DNA of 64,000 bases, from assembly GCA_029204225.1 (NCBI GenBank), contig CM055108.1, positions 11,501,782 through 11,565,781 of the forward strand, in the 5' to 3' direction. Within the stretch, counting starts at the first letter, position 1, and every line of letters begins with the position of its first letter. Positions 23,090-35,305 of this stretch are shown here, piece by piece. The notes below the pieces were generated by a model, which searched no databases, had not been told where the DNA came from, and saw only the letters and a list, made by a program, of their open reading frames with translations. Position numbers and translations under genes: made by a program. Origin of the DNA: Diphasiastrum complanatum (lineage: Eukaryota; Streptophyta; Lycopodiopsida; Lycopodiales; Lycopodiaceae).

Positions 23090-26000
23090 GGGATGGATCT
23101 TGGATTTTGACGCTCCAACATTTTTGAAAGGTAAAAACTTCACCAAACAACTATTTAAAGCTTTCTTGAAAGTTTCAATATACATCAATGCCCTTCAACT
23201 TACTGTGTGCAAAAGGAAGAACACAATTTTCACAGTAACTAGAAATATCCAGCACATGTTGGGGGTTGGGGCCAGTTAACGCTCTTCACATGATCATGTG
23301 CAAAAGAGTTTGAGAAAAAAATTCAAGGACAATAACAAAAAATACCCAACACAACATGGCAATTGGGGATGGGCTTGGGGATGGTAGGTAGGGCAAATAC
23401 ATGGCAATCCCCTTTACATCTACTTACCAAAAAAGTGTGGTCTGAATTGGACTATCGGTATCACATTAGCTACATAATTGCATATCTATGATATCTGCAA
23501 AGAGAGGGGAGGGGGGTGGGGATATTTTTCCTATTTGTACATTCATATACAAATACTGTGAGAGCTTGCAAGCCAAGAGAAGATCCAAGATGGGCATCTC
23601 TGATGTAGTTGTAAATGAGCTGAAAATTGATCCAGCATTTGTGCTATCTCCAGAATTCAGGCCAAAGCCAGTGGAAGTTTTAAAGGAATTGGATGGTATC
23701 CCAGTAATTGATCTTGCTCCACTGTTGGCAAATGATGAAAAGGGAACCCAGATAATTGTGGAGCAGATTGCAAAGGCCAGTGAAGAATGGGGCTTCTTTC
23801 AGTTGATCAATCATGGCATTCCTATAAAGCTTTTGGATGATGTGGAAGTAGAGGCCTTGAAATTCTTTTCTCTGCCACTGGAAGAAAAGAGGAAGATACG
23901 AAGAACACTAGAACATCCATTGGGCTACTTCGACACTGAGCTCACTCAAAACGTGAGAGATTGGAAGGAGGTCTTTGATTTTGTCACCAGAGGAAAACTT
24001 GAATTCGCAGCTGCAGATGGCACACTGAATGTACAGGAAAACAAATGGCCTGAAAGTCCACCTTTTTTAAAGTGAGTTCTCACTCCCCTCCCCCCTTCCT
24101 AGCTTCTGATCTTTGTCAAAGAAGTGCATATGAGCATATGAGCTGATCTTTTCGTATATATAATTCATCTGAGCTGTTTTATTGCAGGGATGTATGCGAA
24201 GCATGGAAAGAGGCTACTTTAGGGGTGGCTTACAAGATCTTGGAGCTGCTGACACTCAGTCTGGGATTGCCAGCCACTTATTTCAATCCCCTCTTTGACA
24301 AAGAAGACACTAATTTTATGAGACTGAACTATTATCCTCCCTGCCCAGCTCCAGATTTGGTTCTAGGGGTGAGCGGCCACAAGGACTCAGGTGCTTTGAC
24401 TGTGTTGGTGCAAGATGAAGTGGGCGGTCTGGAAGTGAGGAGGAAAGATGGTGAGTGGATCAGAGTAAAACCCCGCCGCGATGCCTTGATCATAAATGTA
24501 GGGGATCTGTTTCAGGTATGCTTGCATTCAGCTCAAAAAACATCTATTTCCCATGAGCATCTTGCTGCCAAAAAGGCTGTCTGTTCGCTGGTTCAGCTTC
24601 TTGTGCAGCAGATATATTTTCTTTGGTCTATTTTTTAAGGTCAAATTGTTTTTCTGAAGCTGCTACAGAGGTTTCTTTGTCAGTTATGAGGTAGTGATTC
24701 TTGTTTGCCTATGTTTTGCTCCTAACAATATACATTTGAAATCTGTGCAGTTTCCAACAAAACTACCTCTAAATATTCATGAATGGCTCATTGGTTGTTT
24801 GCATTGAGAATATAAGACCAACTCAAACAGCTATGAATAACTCCAGCACACTTTTTGCTTATTTTGAAAAAACCAAGCCTATGTGAAGGGAGCTTTCATG
24901 CCTATTCCCAGTTGTGCAGTCTAAGGTTACTCTCATATAAGAAATTTCTTGCTGTCAAGGTTTTTCTTATTTTTTTGTGATTTTCTTGGTAGCAGGTTTG
25001 GAGCAATGACAGATACAAAAGTGTTGAGCATCGTGTGGTTGTGAATGAGCATAAGGAGAGGTCTTCAATACCTCTTTTTATCAATCCTAGTAATGCTACA
25101 AATGTGTTTCCCATTCCAGAACTGCTTGATGCTCAGCACCCACCAAAATATAGGCAATACAATTGGGGTGATTTTCTGCAAGCTCTGAAAACCTCTCATT
25201 TCAAAAACATGAGGGTTGAAAATATTCAGATCTCTCATTTGGCCATCAATTCCTGATTTTTAATCAGTCCTTGTAATTACTGCATTACTATGAGATAAAG
25301 CCAGCACTGTGTAAAATGTATATCACTGTAGTTAGACAAAAGAACTTCTAGAAACGGAAATATCAATGCAACAAATAATATTATTATTCTGTTGTTAGGA
25401 CAAGGTCATTGTTGCAAGCTCCATGTTTGCAATATTTCCTTTCCATGGGATTATGTTAAAACCTTTGTCTATACGATTTGTGTTTTTATGTGCTTATTCA
25501 CACTTACAGCTGATTTGTAAGTTGAATTCCAAAACAAGTTTGAGTGCATGGAGATTCCACATATCACTATACAGCAAAAGTATGCTAAAAAATATGTCAC
25601 AATGTGCAAAATGTGGCCCCCTTAAACATTCCATTTTGTGTCGTGTTTTTTGCATTGCTCTTAAGATTAAATGAGTTATAACAATATGACTTTTTTTTTC
25701 TCACACAGTCACTCTTATCTACACTTTAAACAAGTATGATGCTTCGAATCTTTGGTACATCTTCTGATCAATCATTGAAAAAATTATGACAAGTAGGTCA
25801 TCATTGTTCTCTTCTTCGATGTTTCCTTTCAAAATTCTCAAAAGTAAGAGAAAAATATAGATTTTTTCACAATGGCCTTAAGGGCCTTACATAAAATTGG
25901 TTTGTGTTTTGTTCTTGATACGAATGGAGAGCTCAATTGCGCACTCATATTGCAATCTTCCTACAAGTTTGAGGTTACATCTAGCAACACAAGTTGGATA

Positions 26001-26140
26001 ACACTTTACAAAATCTCCCTCTTTAAAGGTCCATACTCCATTCAAAAGAAGTACTGGCCTTTTGCAAGTATAAAAAGTTTGTTTTTATTAATTTGACCTT
26101 ATCATTATAACAATAGCATACTTACATTTGAAAGATTACA
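23090..26140. repeat. Right arm of ~3-kb inverted duplication
   Basis: Counterpart of 3410-6480 in reverse orientation. The upstream flank matches as gctccaacatttttgaaagg against its partner near 6440-6470; the downstream flank matches as attaatttgacctta (about 26086) against the partner near 3455. The arms are separated by about 16.6 kb of mostly retroelement DNA. Confidence 0.85.
23590..25256 (+). CDS. 2-oxoglutarate/Fe(II)-dependent dioxygenase, DOXC class (paralogue)
   Basis: Three exons, 23590-24071, 24188-24515 and 24996-25256, with GT-AG introns of 116 and 480 nt, join to 356 aa, exactly the length and exon phases of the gene at 4374-5783. Start: the conserved MGISDVVV; an in-frame upstream extension is not shared with the paralogue as coding. 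DIOX_N (IPVIDLAPLL, EEWGFFQLINHGIP) then the 2OG-FeII barrel: RLNYYPPCP, H225-K-D227, H282 (SVEHRV) and R292-S-S294. All five catalytic or co-substrate residues are present and the flanking GHKDSGALT is closer to the family consensus than in the paralogue. Intron 2 carries about 340 bp (24541-24880) that the other copy lacks. Likely a soluble enzyme of hormone or specialised metabolism; substrate unknown. Confidence 0.92.
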
Positions 26141-26452
26141 ATGTGCATAAGAAATTGACCTAAAATTCTCTTTTTAGGATTAGGGCATAGTTGATCTAGT
26201 GATTAGAAGCATGATTGGAGATGTTGATGCACTGCAACCATCTCTGAAGGATCTTTAGGCTTCCTTCGAGCAAGTGTAGCCTTTGCTTTTGGATTTTAGA
26301 ATCTTGAGTGTGTGGTGTGAGTAAACCTCCCCTCCCAAGTAGTAGGTATACCGGCATTGGTACAATGATACATAGAACTGAAAGGACTAATTTCAGTTGG
26401 CTTTCATATACTTGAGAAAAGTTTACTTGAATGTAAGTGCATCATTTTGTAT
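26141..26452. other. Intergenic, nothing recognised
   Basis: The short stretch between the duplication edge and the minisatellite shows no ORF with recognisable content. Confidence 0.5.
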
Positions 26453-26695
26453 GGGCCATATCACTAGTTATGGTTGGCTTCCACTTTGCACTAGTTGTGA
26501 GATATCTTCATGGTGCAAAAACACTGATGATTCACTAGTTTGGGCCATATCACTAGTTATGGTTGGCTTCCACTTTGCACTAGCTGTGAGATATCTTCAT
26601 GGTGCAAAAACACTGATGAATCACTAGTTATGGTTGGCTTCCACTTTGCACTAGTTGTGAGATGTCTTCATGGTGCAAAAACATTGATGAATCAC
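26453..26695. repeat. Minisatellite, three units of 79-89 bp
   Basis: Three near-identical units, 26453-26541, 26542-26620 and 26621-26695, share ctagttatggttggcttcca followed by gagatatcttcatggtgc. The first unit is longer by the tail tttgggccatat. The units differ by only a few substitutions. Confidence 0.9.
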
Positions 26696-26939
26696 TGATA
26701 GAAACATTTATTTCAAGTTGTACTGTGATGTCATAGAAACTAATCATATATCTCAGTAATTGATTTAAGTCAACAAATAGGTTGTTTGATGCATTGTACG
26801 AAATAGATCTTCCTTTGGTCTGATATGTCTCTTCAACATGAAATGGAGTGCCTATAGTTTTATGCATTCCTGTATTTAGGTTATTTCTCTCATGCTTTAA
26901 ATGATATGACCTTGGAAGAGGAACCTTCTTAATACAAAC

Positions 26940-27920
26940 CTACTTAAATGCTTCTCTAATAAGTTTGAAAATTGTACCGAAAGCTTCTCTGCTTATCCCA
27001 ACAAAATCACAAGCACTTGAATTAATGTTTTATCTAGGAATTCTTGTATGTTCATTAACAAGCCCTTTGCAATTTTAGACTTTATACGAGAACTTTTATT
27101 ATTCATTAACATAGATTTAGTGGATTTACCTATCAAAATACAACCCAATGTCTTACCAATTGATCCATTATCTCTTATATTTTGGTTTGCCACCAACGCA
27201 TACCTGCAAGGAAAGAAAACAAATTAGAAAATAGTTTTATACTTAAAAAAATAAACCCACTCAAAATACTAACTTGAATGCATAGATCCTTCTATTTTGA
27301 TAACCTCTTCTTGAGAGATTTTGAATATCCGTGCAAGATTTTCGCTTTCATTTATTGTTCTTAGAATTTTTTGTTAGTAGTTCCACGTCTTTCATAATTT
27401 TATATTCTCTGAACAAATAGAATGCAATATTGCTTGCATTTGTTCATATTCCATTGTGAGATCTGAAATAGCTTTTTGTAATGACTCATGATTTGTTCAA
27501 AGGTTTGCAATTTCTTGCAACAAATTTTGTATTGCACACACTCTCTCATGACAGTAATAGGACATACATCTGATCTGACTCTCCAAGATCTGAATCCTTT
27601 GTATTGAAAATGTATTTCCATAATTTTGTAATCTTTCACAATATCCCAAGAAACCATTATGCCCATTACATATCCATATGACTAATTGAGTTACTGATGA
27701 GAAGACATGATCTTTAGGATACAAAGACCCATCTGTCCACAGATCCAGATATATTTTTTCCTTCAGTCTGATAACGTAAAAGGTCTTCAACAGATATTGT
27801 TGATCCTTTGACTCCTCTTTTCTGTAAAGATTCCAAGCTTCTGTAATGGTAATTCCCTTCATATTCCAATGTGAAGATGGTGCTCAAAAATGATTTCAAT
27901 GTCAAGATGGCTCTCATATC
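26940..27920 (-). pseudogene. Unrecognised coiled-coil-like gene fragment
   Basis: On the minus strand a protein-like frame runs from 27862 to 27280 with a few stops: YPKDHVFSSVTQLVIWICNG, QILESQIRCMSYYCHERVC, AIQNLLQEIANL, then SLQKAISDLTMEYEQMQAIL and EEVIKIEGSM. Heptad-like spacing of hydrophobic residues suggests a coiled coil. A possible further exon follows after an acceptor-like tgcag near 27205 (RYALVANQNIRDNGSIGKTL, to 26993). I cannot name the family. The stops argue for a pseudogene or captured gene fragment and not an active gene. Confidence 0.45.
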
Positions 27921-27990
27921 TTGTTTCCAATGTCCAGATGGCGCTCATATTGTGTGTTCAATTTGAAAATGGTGCTCATATTGATTTTGA
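27868..27990. repeat. Four degenerate ~31-bp tandem units
   Basis: Units begin at 27868, 27898, 27929 and 27960, each with the pattern aatgtnnagatggnnctcat. Divergence between units is substantial. Confidence 0.75.
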
Positions 27991-27999
27991 AAGTCAAGG

Positions 28000-29250
28000 G
28001 AGAGAAAGTTAAACCTTAGCTAGATAGAATGTAACCATGACTACAATTGGTTTGCTTAACCATAACTGTAGATGAGCTGGTTATACCATTGGGAGTGGTG
28101 TACACTTTGGGAGTGGTGTGGGCAAGCAAATAAACAATATTGTTTTTCTTTATTAGACTTTTTTTCTCATCCTATGTGGAATTTCTTATAGGGTCTTTAT
28201 CTAGTCTGAAACTCCTCTAATGTATCAAAAATGCACTCGGTCTCCACGCTGGAGACCTTCGTGGATCTTTATGGCTAGTGAACTCATGCACTTTGATCCA
28301 CTAATCAATATGCCTACTAATGTTCTCCTCTAAGTTCTCTCATCATCACATCAATTTTTTCATGGCCTACAAATAAATCATGACAACAATTTATGAGTCC
28401 TTTACAATCCAATAAGGATCATGCAATGTAAGGGACAAAGGTTTGTAATTGAATGCCAACTGAATGGGGCCTAATTTCTAAAAGCTCGAGACTTGTTAAG
28501 AACATTGAGTAGCTAGAAGTACAAGTTTGAGAAGGAGAAGTTTGAAGAAATCTAGGATTAACATTAAAAATTCTAGGATTACCATTTAAGAAACATTTAA
28601 AACATGCAACTTAAATTCTTGGCTTAGATAACATTGTTTGATTATGTGATTTAAAAAAACACGCAACTTCAATCCTTGGCATAGATAAGCTTGTTCATTT
28701 AAGAGATATAAAAAACATGCAACTTCAATCAATAGCTTCATCATCCACATAAAGGCACTTTATCATCCTTTGCCTCTTCCATCTTTTACTGCTTGTATTC
28801 TTGATCGAAGCCATCTCCATGGCAGCTGTTTTTGCGTACATAAGTAATGACCTAGTTATGAAATGAGAATGTCTCTTCAAGGATCATGTAATTACATACA
28901 ATTAAGATGCATCTTTCAAAAGCTCACCAATCTATCATGGTACCAAAAGTGTCCACCTTCACATCATCCATGCTAAAAATGCACAAGCTAGTTTGGACCA
29001 ATTTTGGTCATATGACTTGTTATTGGCAATTTGGCCTTGTTGTGGGATGTCACACATGCCAAATAGCATAGGATGTTCTCAAGAACTTTCTTCCTCATCC
29101 TACTTTGTGATGGCACCTTTGGAATGAGGCCAAAATGTAGCTAGAGGAAAAGTAGAAGCTAAAAATAGCAGTTTTTACATTGTTTTTGAGATCTCGACCC
29201 CCAATTAGGTTGGATCAATTGACCTATTAGGTTGGATGTTAGGGCTAGGT
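28000..29250. other. Intergenic DNA with a small tandem repeat
   Basis: No gene is recognised. Three degenerate units of about 55 bp begin at about 28599, 28654 and 28710 (aaaacatgcaactt...cttggc.tagata). Confidence 0.55.
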
Positions 29251-29926
29251 CATGATGAGTTCAGAGAAGCCCTAAAATGCTCAGATCTGAACTACTTATG
29301 TATAAATATGTGATGGTTTTTCCATCAAAGTATGAGCAAAGATTTGGTTTTCCTTCTATTATTGTGATCTCTATGCTTGAGTTTTGATTGGCATGTCTAC
29401 TAACCCTTTCAGATTTGGTAGATCCAGCATAGATAATTCTCGATTAGACCTTAAGTGCATACATTGAAGTGGGTCTTGCGACTTTTTTTGGTGGTTTGCA
29501 TTTTCAATTTTTCTTGATGTTTTTGTAGATCTTTTTTGAACGAAAACAAACAGATAAAAATGAAAAACAAAAATGTAAAATAATCAAGGAAAGTAAAAAA
29601 AAAGTGCAAATTGGATACTAATGATCAATCAGATCATATCTATCACAATAATTTTGAGATTTGTCTGATGGCCAGTAATAGGCAAGTGCAAGTAATGTTG
29701 TGAGTAGTCATTTCGTTACTCGCAGAGCTATCTATTGACTATGAATTATTGTCAAAAATCAATGTGAAATGGGCGAGTAAAACAGATGAGTAATAATAAA
29801 AAAATCTACTTGCTAGTTTATCATATGGATAATCAAAATTCAACTCATCGAGTTACAGGGTGATGGATCCTTCTTGTGGTGATTTCTTATGGTGAATGCT
29901 TGATGTTGTATATCTGATTATTGACA
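29250..29926 (+). repeat. 5' LTR of chimeric retroelement (left edge uncertain)
   Basis: Ends attgaca directly before a perfect PBS at 29927. A TATA-like tgtataaatatg lies near 29298-29309. I found no second copy in the window that pairs with it, so the left boundary is a guess. Confidence 0.5.
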
Positions 29927-29938
29927 TGGTATCAGAGC
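29927..29938 (+). promoter_or_regulatory. Primer-binding site (tRNA-iMet)
   Basis: tggtatcagagc follows the LTR terminus ca with no spacer. Confidence 0.9.
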
Positions 29939-30111
29939 AGTGATAGTCCGCGTGTCTGATCAGTGGATACAACTTGTCATAGGCTCCACAATGAAGTGAG
30001 AAAGTCCTTCATGGGAGGTGAAAGCTTGGAGAGACAAAAACAGCTAGAAGAAATCCTTCTTTGGTGTATTTTGCAAGTTTGGAGCTCAGAATCGTCAGTG
30101 GAGAACGAAGA

Positions 30112-30315
30112 CACAGTCCCAGAGGCATCAGAAAGGCCAAGGCAACATCAGATAGATTGAAAATCTTTTGAGTGGGGAGATTTTTACAATACTTCCTAGT
30201 TGTTGTGAAAAGCACAGTCCCCGAGGCCTCAGAAAGGCCAAGGCAATATTAGACAGATTGAAAATCTGTTGAGTGGGGAGAGATTTTTACAATACTTTCT
30301 AGTTGTTGTGAAAAG
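30112..30315. repeat. 101-bp tandem duplication in retroelement leader
   Basis: cacagtccc.gaggc.tcagaa starts copies at 30112 and 30213. The two copies are nearly identical along their length, ending gttgttgtgaaaag. Confidence 0.9.
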
Positions 30316-30586
30316 TGCCATTTGTGTGAGAGGTTTGCCAAGAAATCTCTCATTTGTCTATTTGGGATACCGCAAATCACACTAGACAGTGTATAGTACT
30401 GCCATTCAGAGTTAGGAGGCTTCATATTTTTCACAATACTGACCTTTGTCTTTTGAATGATTATACATTTCGAAATCTTTGCAAAGAGGAGGCGGCATAG
30501 TCGCCGTGCCGCAGTGGAAAATCTAGAATATTCCCTCTGAAAGTTTTTATATTCTCTCTACTTTTCATCTTTTTCGTAAAATCTTG

Positions 30587-30793
30587 AACAGTCGTACATC
30601 CGCGCGTCTCGTACAGATATAGCATATTTGTACCAATATCAGATCCACGCGCCAAAGGTAAAAAAAATACTGAGCAGTCGTACATCTGCGCGTCATATCG
30701 GTATCGCATACCCGTACCAATATCGGATCCACGCACGCGAGCTAAAGAGAATCCCGCGCAGTCATGCACCCGCGTGTCGTACCAATATCAGGT
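30587..30793. repeat. ~85-bp CpG-rich tandem repeat in retroelement leader
   Basis: Two full units (30587-30672, 30673-30757) and a partial third (30758-30793) share gcagtcgtacatc.gcgcgtc and gtaccaatatc.gatccacg. CpG dinucleotides are common here, in contrast with the surrounding DNA. Confidence 0.85.
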
Positions 30794-30895
30794 GTACAAC
30801 CAAATATATATAATTTTGTGGTGTGATAAAATTTGGAGACAAGTTGTGTGCTCGGACTGAGCCATTTTTTGTGATCCGGACTCATCTATCCAGTA

Positions 30896-31215
30896 ATGGC
30901 AACTCTAAGCGAGAGTGTCCTCAATGAGTCAAGCAAATTAGAAGGTGCCGGCAACTATGCAATTTGGAAATTCAAACTGAAGAACATTTTGATGGAAAAG
31001 GAGCTATGGGAGATCGTGACATGTGAAGAGACAAGGCCAGTGATTGAAAAAGATCAGCGGACATTTGACAGGAGAAAACGGAAAGCCTAGAATGTCATCA
31101 ACTTATTGGTTAGAGATGCAATTATTTCTTATATTTCAGATTCAGAAGGACCAAAAGAAACGTGGGATACATTGAAGGCATTGTTTGAAACGACAAATAC
31201 AATTCGAATTACTAG
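30896..31215 (+). pseudogene. Copia-type gag N-terminus
   Basis: ATG 30896 opens MATLSESVLNESSKLEGAGN with the NYAIWKFKLKNILMEKELWE block of DUF4219/UBN2-type gag. A stop at 31088-31090 interrupts the frame, which resumes (VRDAIISYISDSEGPKETWD, LKALFETTNTIRI). The match ends abruptly at about 31215, where a different element type takes over. Confidence 0.8.
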
Positions 31216-31349
31216 CTCAACCACCATAGAAATCTGCAATGGCGAAAGTCTCCAAGATAGATCCAGCCAAGGCACCTGCCAACAAGAAGAACCAGTTGAG
31301 ACAACGTTACAACTAGGTTATCTGATGGAGCGATCTACCAGAGGAGGCC

Positions 31350-34279
31350 ATGGCCACAGTGGATGTGGATATTCGCAACCATGAAGTGAATGTCGCACCA
31401 GTACCAAAGAAAGACAACAAGAATGAACCCAAATATGTGAATAGAAAAGGCAAAAAGAAGGTGTTGGATTCCTTGAAGTCAGTCCGAATGGACCCAAACG
31501 CAGCGTCATCTTTTTCACAGATGACTGATAATCCAAAGTTTACGAGTCGAACTAAGATCAATAAGCTGAAGGAGGAATCTCGTCGAATGCCAGTTCATGA
31601 GATGCTTGAGACCTTCAAGAACTATACCTTAGACGACGTAGTATTTATGATGCCTCGAGCTCAACGAGAACCTGATCAAAGTTAGGAACCAGCAAAGCAA
31701 TTCTTCGAAGGACCTGCGCGAACACAACCAATGAATCTAGTTGAGCCTGGTGAAGAAAAAAAGATAGTGCATGCGGGGGAACAGTTAACGCCCACTCAAT
31801 TCAAAAGACTACGTTCGTTATTGGTGGAATATAAGAATTGTTTTGCTTGGAATTATAGTGATCTAAAGGGTATTCCTCCAACCGTAGTCCAGCATACTAT
31901 ACCCTTGGTGGATGGAGTAGTCCCAAGGTGAGTCGTTACTATCACTGCAACCCAAATCAAGCAAGAGTTGCAGAAGTTGTTAGATGCTAATTTTATTTAT
32001 GAAATTGAGCATACTGAATGGGTGTCACCAATAGTCATAGTACCCAAGAAGAATGACAGGATGTGAATATGTGTGAATTTTAAAGCATTAAATGCAGTCA
32101 CCAAGAAGAAACATACTTTGCAATGCCCCAAGTGCTTTCTAATGAGTTATGCAGTGACATTCAAAGAGTATTTACAAAAATTTCTGGAGATTTTCTTGGA
32201 TGATCTGTGCATGCATGGACCTAACTCAGAGCACTTATCCAATCTGGAAAAGGTGCTAAAGAAATGTCGCGGGTACCAGATCTCCCTGAACCCATAAAAG
32301 TGTTGGGTGACATATGGCCTAATCCTTGGCCACATAGTATCCAGACATGGGATCACCACGGACCTGTCGAAGATAAAGATCATTATCGATCTACCACCAC
32401 CAGGAATGATCTGCGGAGTCTACATTTTCATGGGTCATGCTAACTATTTCAAGATCTTCATTCTAGACTTTGTGGAGTTAGCACGACCAATCTACAAATT
32501 CACAATGGAACCACATTGGACTGAGGAAGTCCTCCAGGATTTCCAAAAGCTTAAAGATGCATTGGTCTCAATGCCAATTCTATGCCCACCCAATTGGTCC
32601 ATCAAGTTTCATGTGCATACAGATGCATCGAAGTATGTAGTAGGAGCTGTCTCAACCCAGCTTGGAGAACACAAAAAGGATTTTCCAATCCAATTTGCAA
32701 GCCATCAGCTCAGTGATTCAGAGGTAAATTATTTGACAACAAGACGAGAGACACTGACAATGAAAGAAGTTTCGACATTATTTGATGGCCACATATTTTG
32801 CATTTTATACGGACCATCAACCCTTGCTATATCTTGTTAATAAATCTTGCAACACATGGAGAATCACTTGATAGTTACTTTTGTTATTGGAGTTTGATTT
32901 TCGGATAGTAGTTCGCAAGGGAAGGCTGCATTATATGGCGGACCATGTATCACAAATCAAGAGAAAGGAAACTATAGTACTACCCGATGATGAGCTACCT
33001 GTTGCTGCCTTGTTCTACATTGATACTGTACCAGAATGGGCCGCAGATATAGTTGAATATCTAATGTGGGGCCAACCGGATAAGTCTTTACCCAAGGCCG
33101 AACAGCGAAAATTGATTTTGAAGGCTAGACCTTATCAGCTGATTGCCGGCTAGTTATATCGAAGAGGGCCAGATGGTATTCTTCAAAGGTGTATTCTTCC
33201 ACACGAAGCCACCCAAATCATTTCAATTTCACATGAAGGCGTGGGTGGTGGTCATTTTGCATCCGACATTATAGTTCGCAAGATCTTGCAATCAGGATGC
33301 TAGTGGCCAATGATTCATAAAGACACAGATAAATACCTGAAAAAATATGATGTGTGCCAAAGAGCTAGGAGGCAGACAAGGCTGAATTATGATCTTCTTC
33401 ATCCAGTTCTAGCTCAAGCACCATTCGAGAAGTGGGGAGTGAACTATATTGGTCCAATGCATCCTGCGGCAAGGAGTGCACAAGCCTGATATATTATTGT
33501 GGCCACAGACTACCTCACCAAGTGGGTCAAAGCCAAGGCAGTGTGAACAATTGATGCTTGAACAACTGCCAGGTTCCTGTATGAGAATATCATTGTGCGC
33601 TTTGGATGCCTGGTGGAAATAGTTAGTGACCGCGGAAGTCATTTTGTCAATGAGACCATCAAAGTCTTGTAGGAGGAATTCTTCGTGATCCATAGATTCA
33701 GCACTCCTTATTATTCTCGCGATAATGGACAGGCCAAATCATCCAATAAGGTCCTGTGTAGCGTACTCAGAAAATAGTTGAAGCTAGTAGATCTGATTGG
33801 GAACACAAGTTACATGCTACTTTGTGGGCATTTAGAACAACTTATAAGGGAAGCACTGACCGCACACCATTTCAGCTGGTTAGGATGCTATAATGCCAGT
33901 AGAGTTTTTGGTACCATCATTAAGGATCGCCACAATGTAGCACCTGGACGAATCCAGATCTCTACAATTACGCCATGAAGCACTGCATAAACTCTGTGAA
34001 ACACGCTTACTAGCTAAAAAAGAACAACGCAAGGCATGGCACGATAATCAGTTGCACAAAAAAGATCTTCATTCTGGAGATCTAGTCCTCATGTATAAGA
34101 CCAAGGCGATCAAAGGAAAGTTGAAGTTCACCGGCAAAGGCCCGTTTCGAGTAAAGGAGATCCTCAGCCATGGAGCCATGAACCTCGAGAAGCTAGATGG
34201 GATGCCTTTTGACACACCCATCAATGGTAGTCGTTTACACAAGTATTGGCCACCGCAAAGAAACAGATCAAGGATGTGA
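31350..34279 (+). pseudogene. Ty3/gypsy pol: partial RT, RNase H, integrase
   Basis: A spacer or protease-side region (31350-31685, with MPVHEMLETFKNYTLDDVVF) leads into RT at about 31731 (FKRLRSLLVEYKNCFAWNYS, DLKGIPPTVVQH, WVSPIVIVPKKNDRM, VNFKALNAVTKK). The middle of RT is lost: sequence jumps from near 32140 to the catalytic area, which reads FLDD (about 32197). RNase H follows (HVHTDASKYVVGAV, FASHQLSDSEVNY), then integrase with an HHCC zinc region (about 33215-33380) and DYLTKWVKA and VSDRGSHF blocks, ending in a DLVLMYKTKAIKGKLKFTGK tail (34052-34279). RT before integrase marks Ty3/gypsy; wording resembles the Athila/Tat side. At least eight stops or shifts. Confidence 0.9.
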
Positions 34280-35305
34280 TGATATGTCATGAAAAGTTCA
34301 TCTGCAAAGCCATCACAACAAGATCTAGAGAAATCAAGCCAGATCAAGCCAGATCCATCAAGATCCAACAAGATTTGAAAAGATCCGACAACATCTAACA
34401 AGATCCAAGTGAGATCTAGATCCCAATAGGACCAACATGAAAGTAGATCATTAGATTGCATCAATTAGCCTTCATTCGTGCAAATCAGAGACATCAATCT
34501 CAAGAAAACATGGCAAAATAAAGGCAAAATTCACTTAAGCTGATGGATCAGCTACCAATGTTCTATCAGAACTTTCAGAGAACTACCTATACTCAGATTC
34601 AACCCAAATGCAATGGCATACCAGTTTACAGGAGTTAAGGATCAGAGAATATCAAGATTTTGTCAAAAAACACTCAAAAAGAGCATTTTTTTCATGATTT
34701 TTGGAGATCCCTTGGGAGGTAGCTCTTGAAACTTTGACACTCACTAGATTTGATTCAGAAGCATCTTTGAAAATCTCTGTGAGAGTTACTTATGGAAAAA
34801 TAATCAATTTTGAGTGTTTGTGAGAGTTCATAAAAATAGTATCTTCAGAACCTTCCCAGAGCATCAAGATCAGCAAACCAACCTTCGCAAGGGGCATAAA
34901 TGAAATCAGAGCAGTGACATTAGCCTACTTATAGGGTCTGATCTTGAAAATCCAATGTCTAGAGTAGGTTGTGCGAGAGATCACTTCTTGCGAGGATTGA
35001 ACCCTCGTAGACTGTTTGAACCCTCGCAGAACCTTCACAGGGCAATCAAATCATCTTCTAAACTCTCGCAGACTTCTCTGAGATCTTAGAATTTGTGAAG
35101 AGAGTTCCTACAAAAATTTGGTAGAATTGAGCTGGGGAAAGTGAATTTCACCTAATACACACTCTAATTTCCACTATATAAGGGCAAAATTTGAGCCATT
35201 TGTCACTTTACCTAGCGAAGCTCTGCCCAAATTTCAAGCAAAATTTCCAAGTTTCTCGGTTGCTACCAAATTTTCTACCAAGCCTTGGGAATTTATATCC
35301 AGGAC
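34280..35305 (+). other. Non-coding spacer downstream of gypsy pol
   Basis: Begins with a degenerate short repeat built on caagatcc/agatccaa (34315-34430). The remainder has no recognisable coding content. In Athila/Tat-type elements such spacers separate pol from a downstream ORF. Confidence 0.5.

Noticed and set aside
23546-23555. tatacaaata as TATA box of the plus-strand dioxygenase
   Set aside because: Only about 35-44 bp from the ATG, which would leave almost no 5' UTR; more likely part of the UTR, although the block is shared with the paralogue.
24225-24638. A 137-codon ORF running through exon 2 into intron 2 of the plus-strand dioxygenase
   Set aside because: The conserved gtatgc donor at 24516 and the paralogue's structure show that the tail is intron; translation past it has no similarity to the family.
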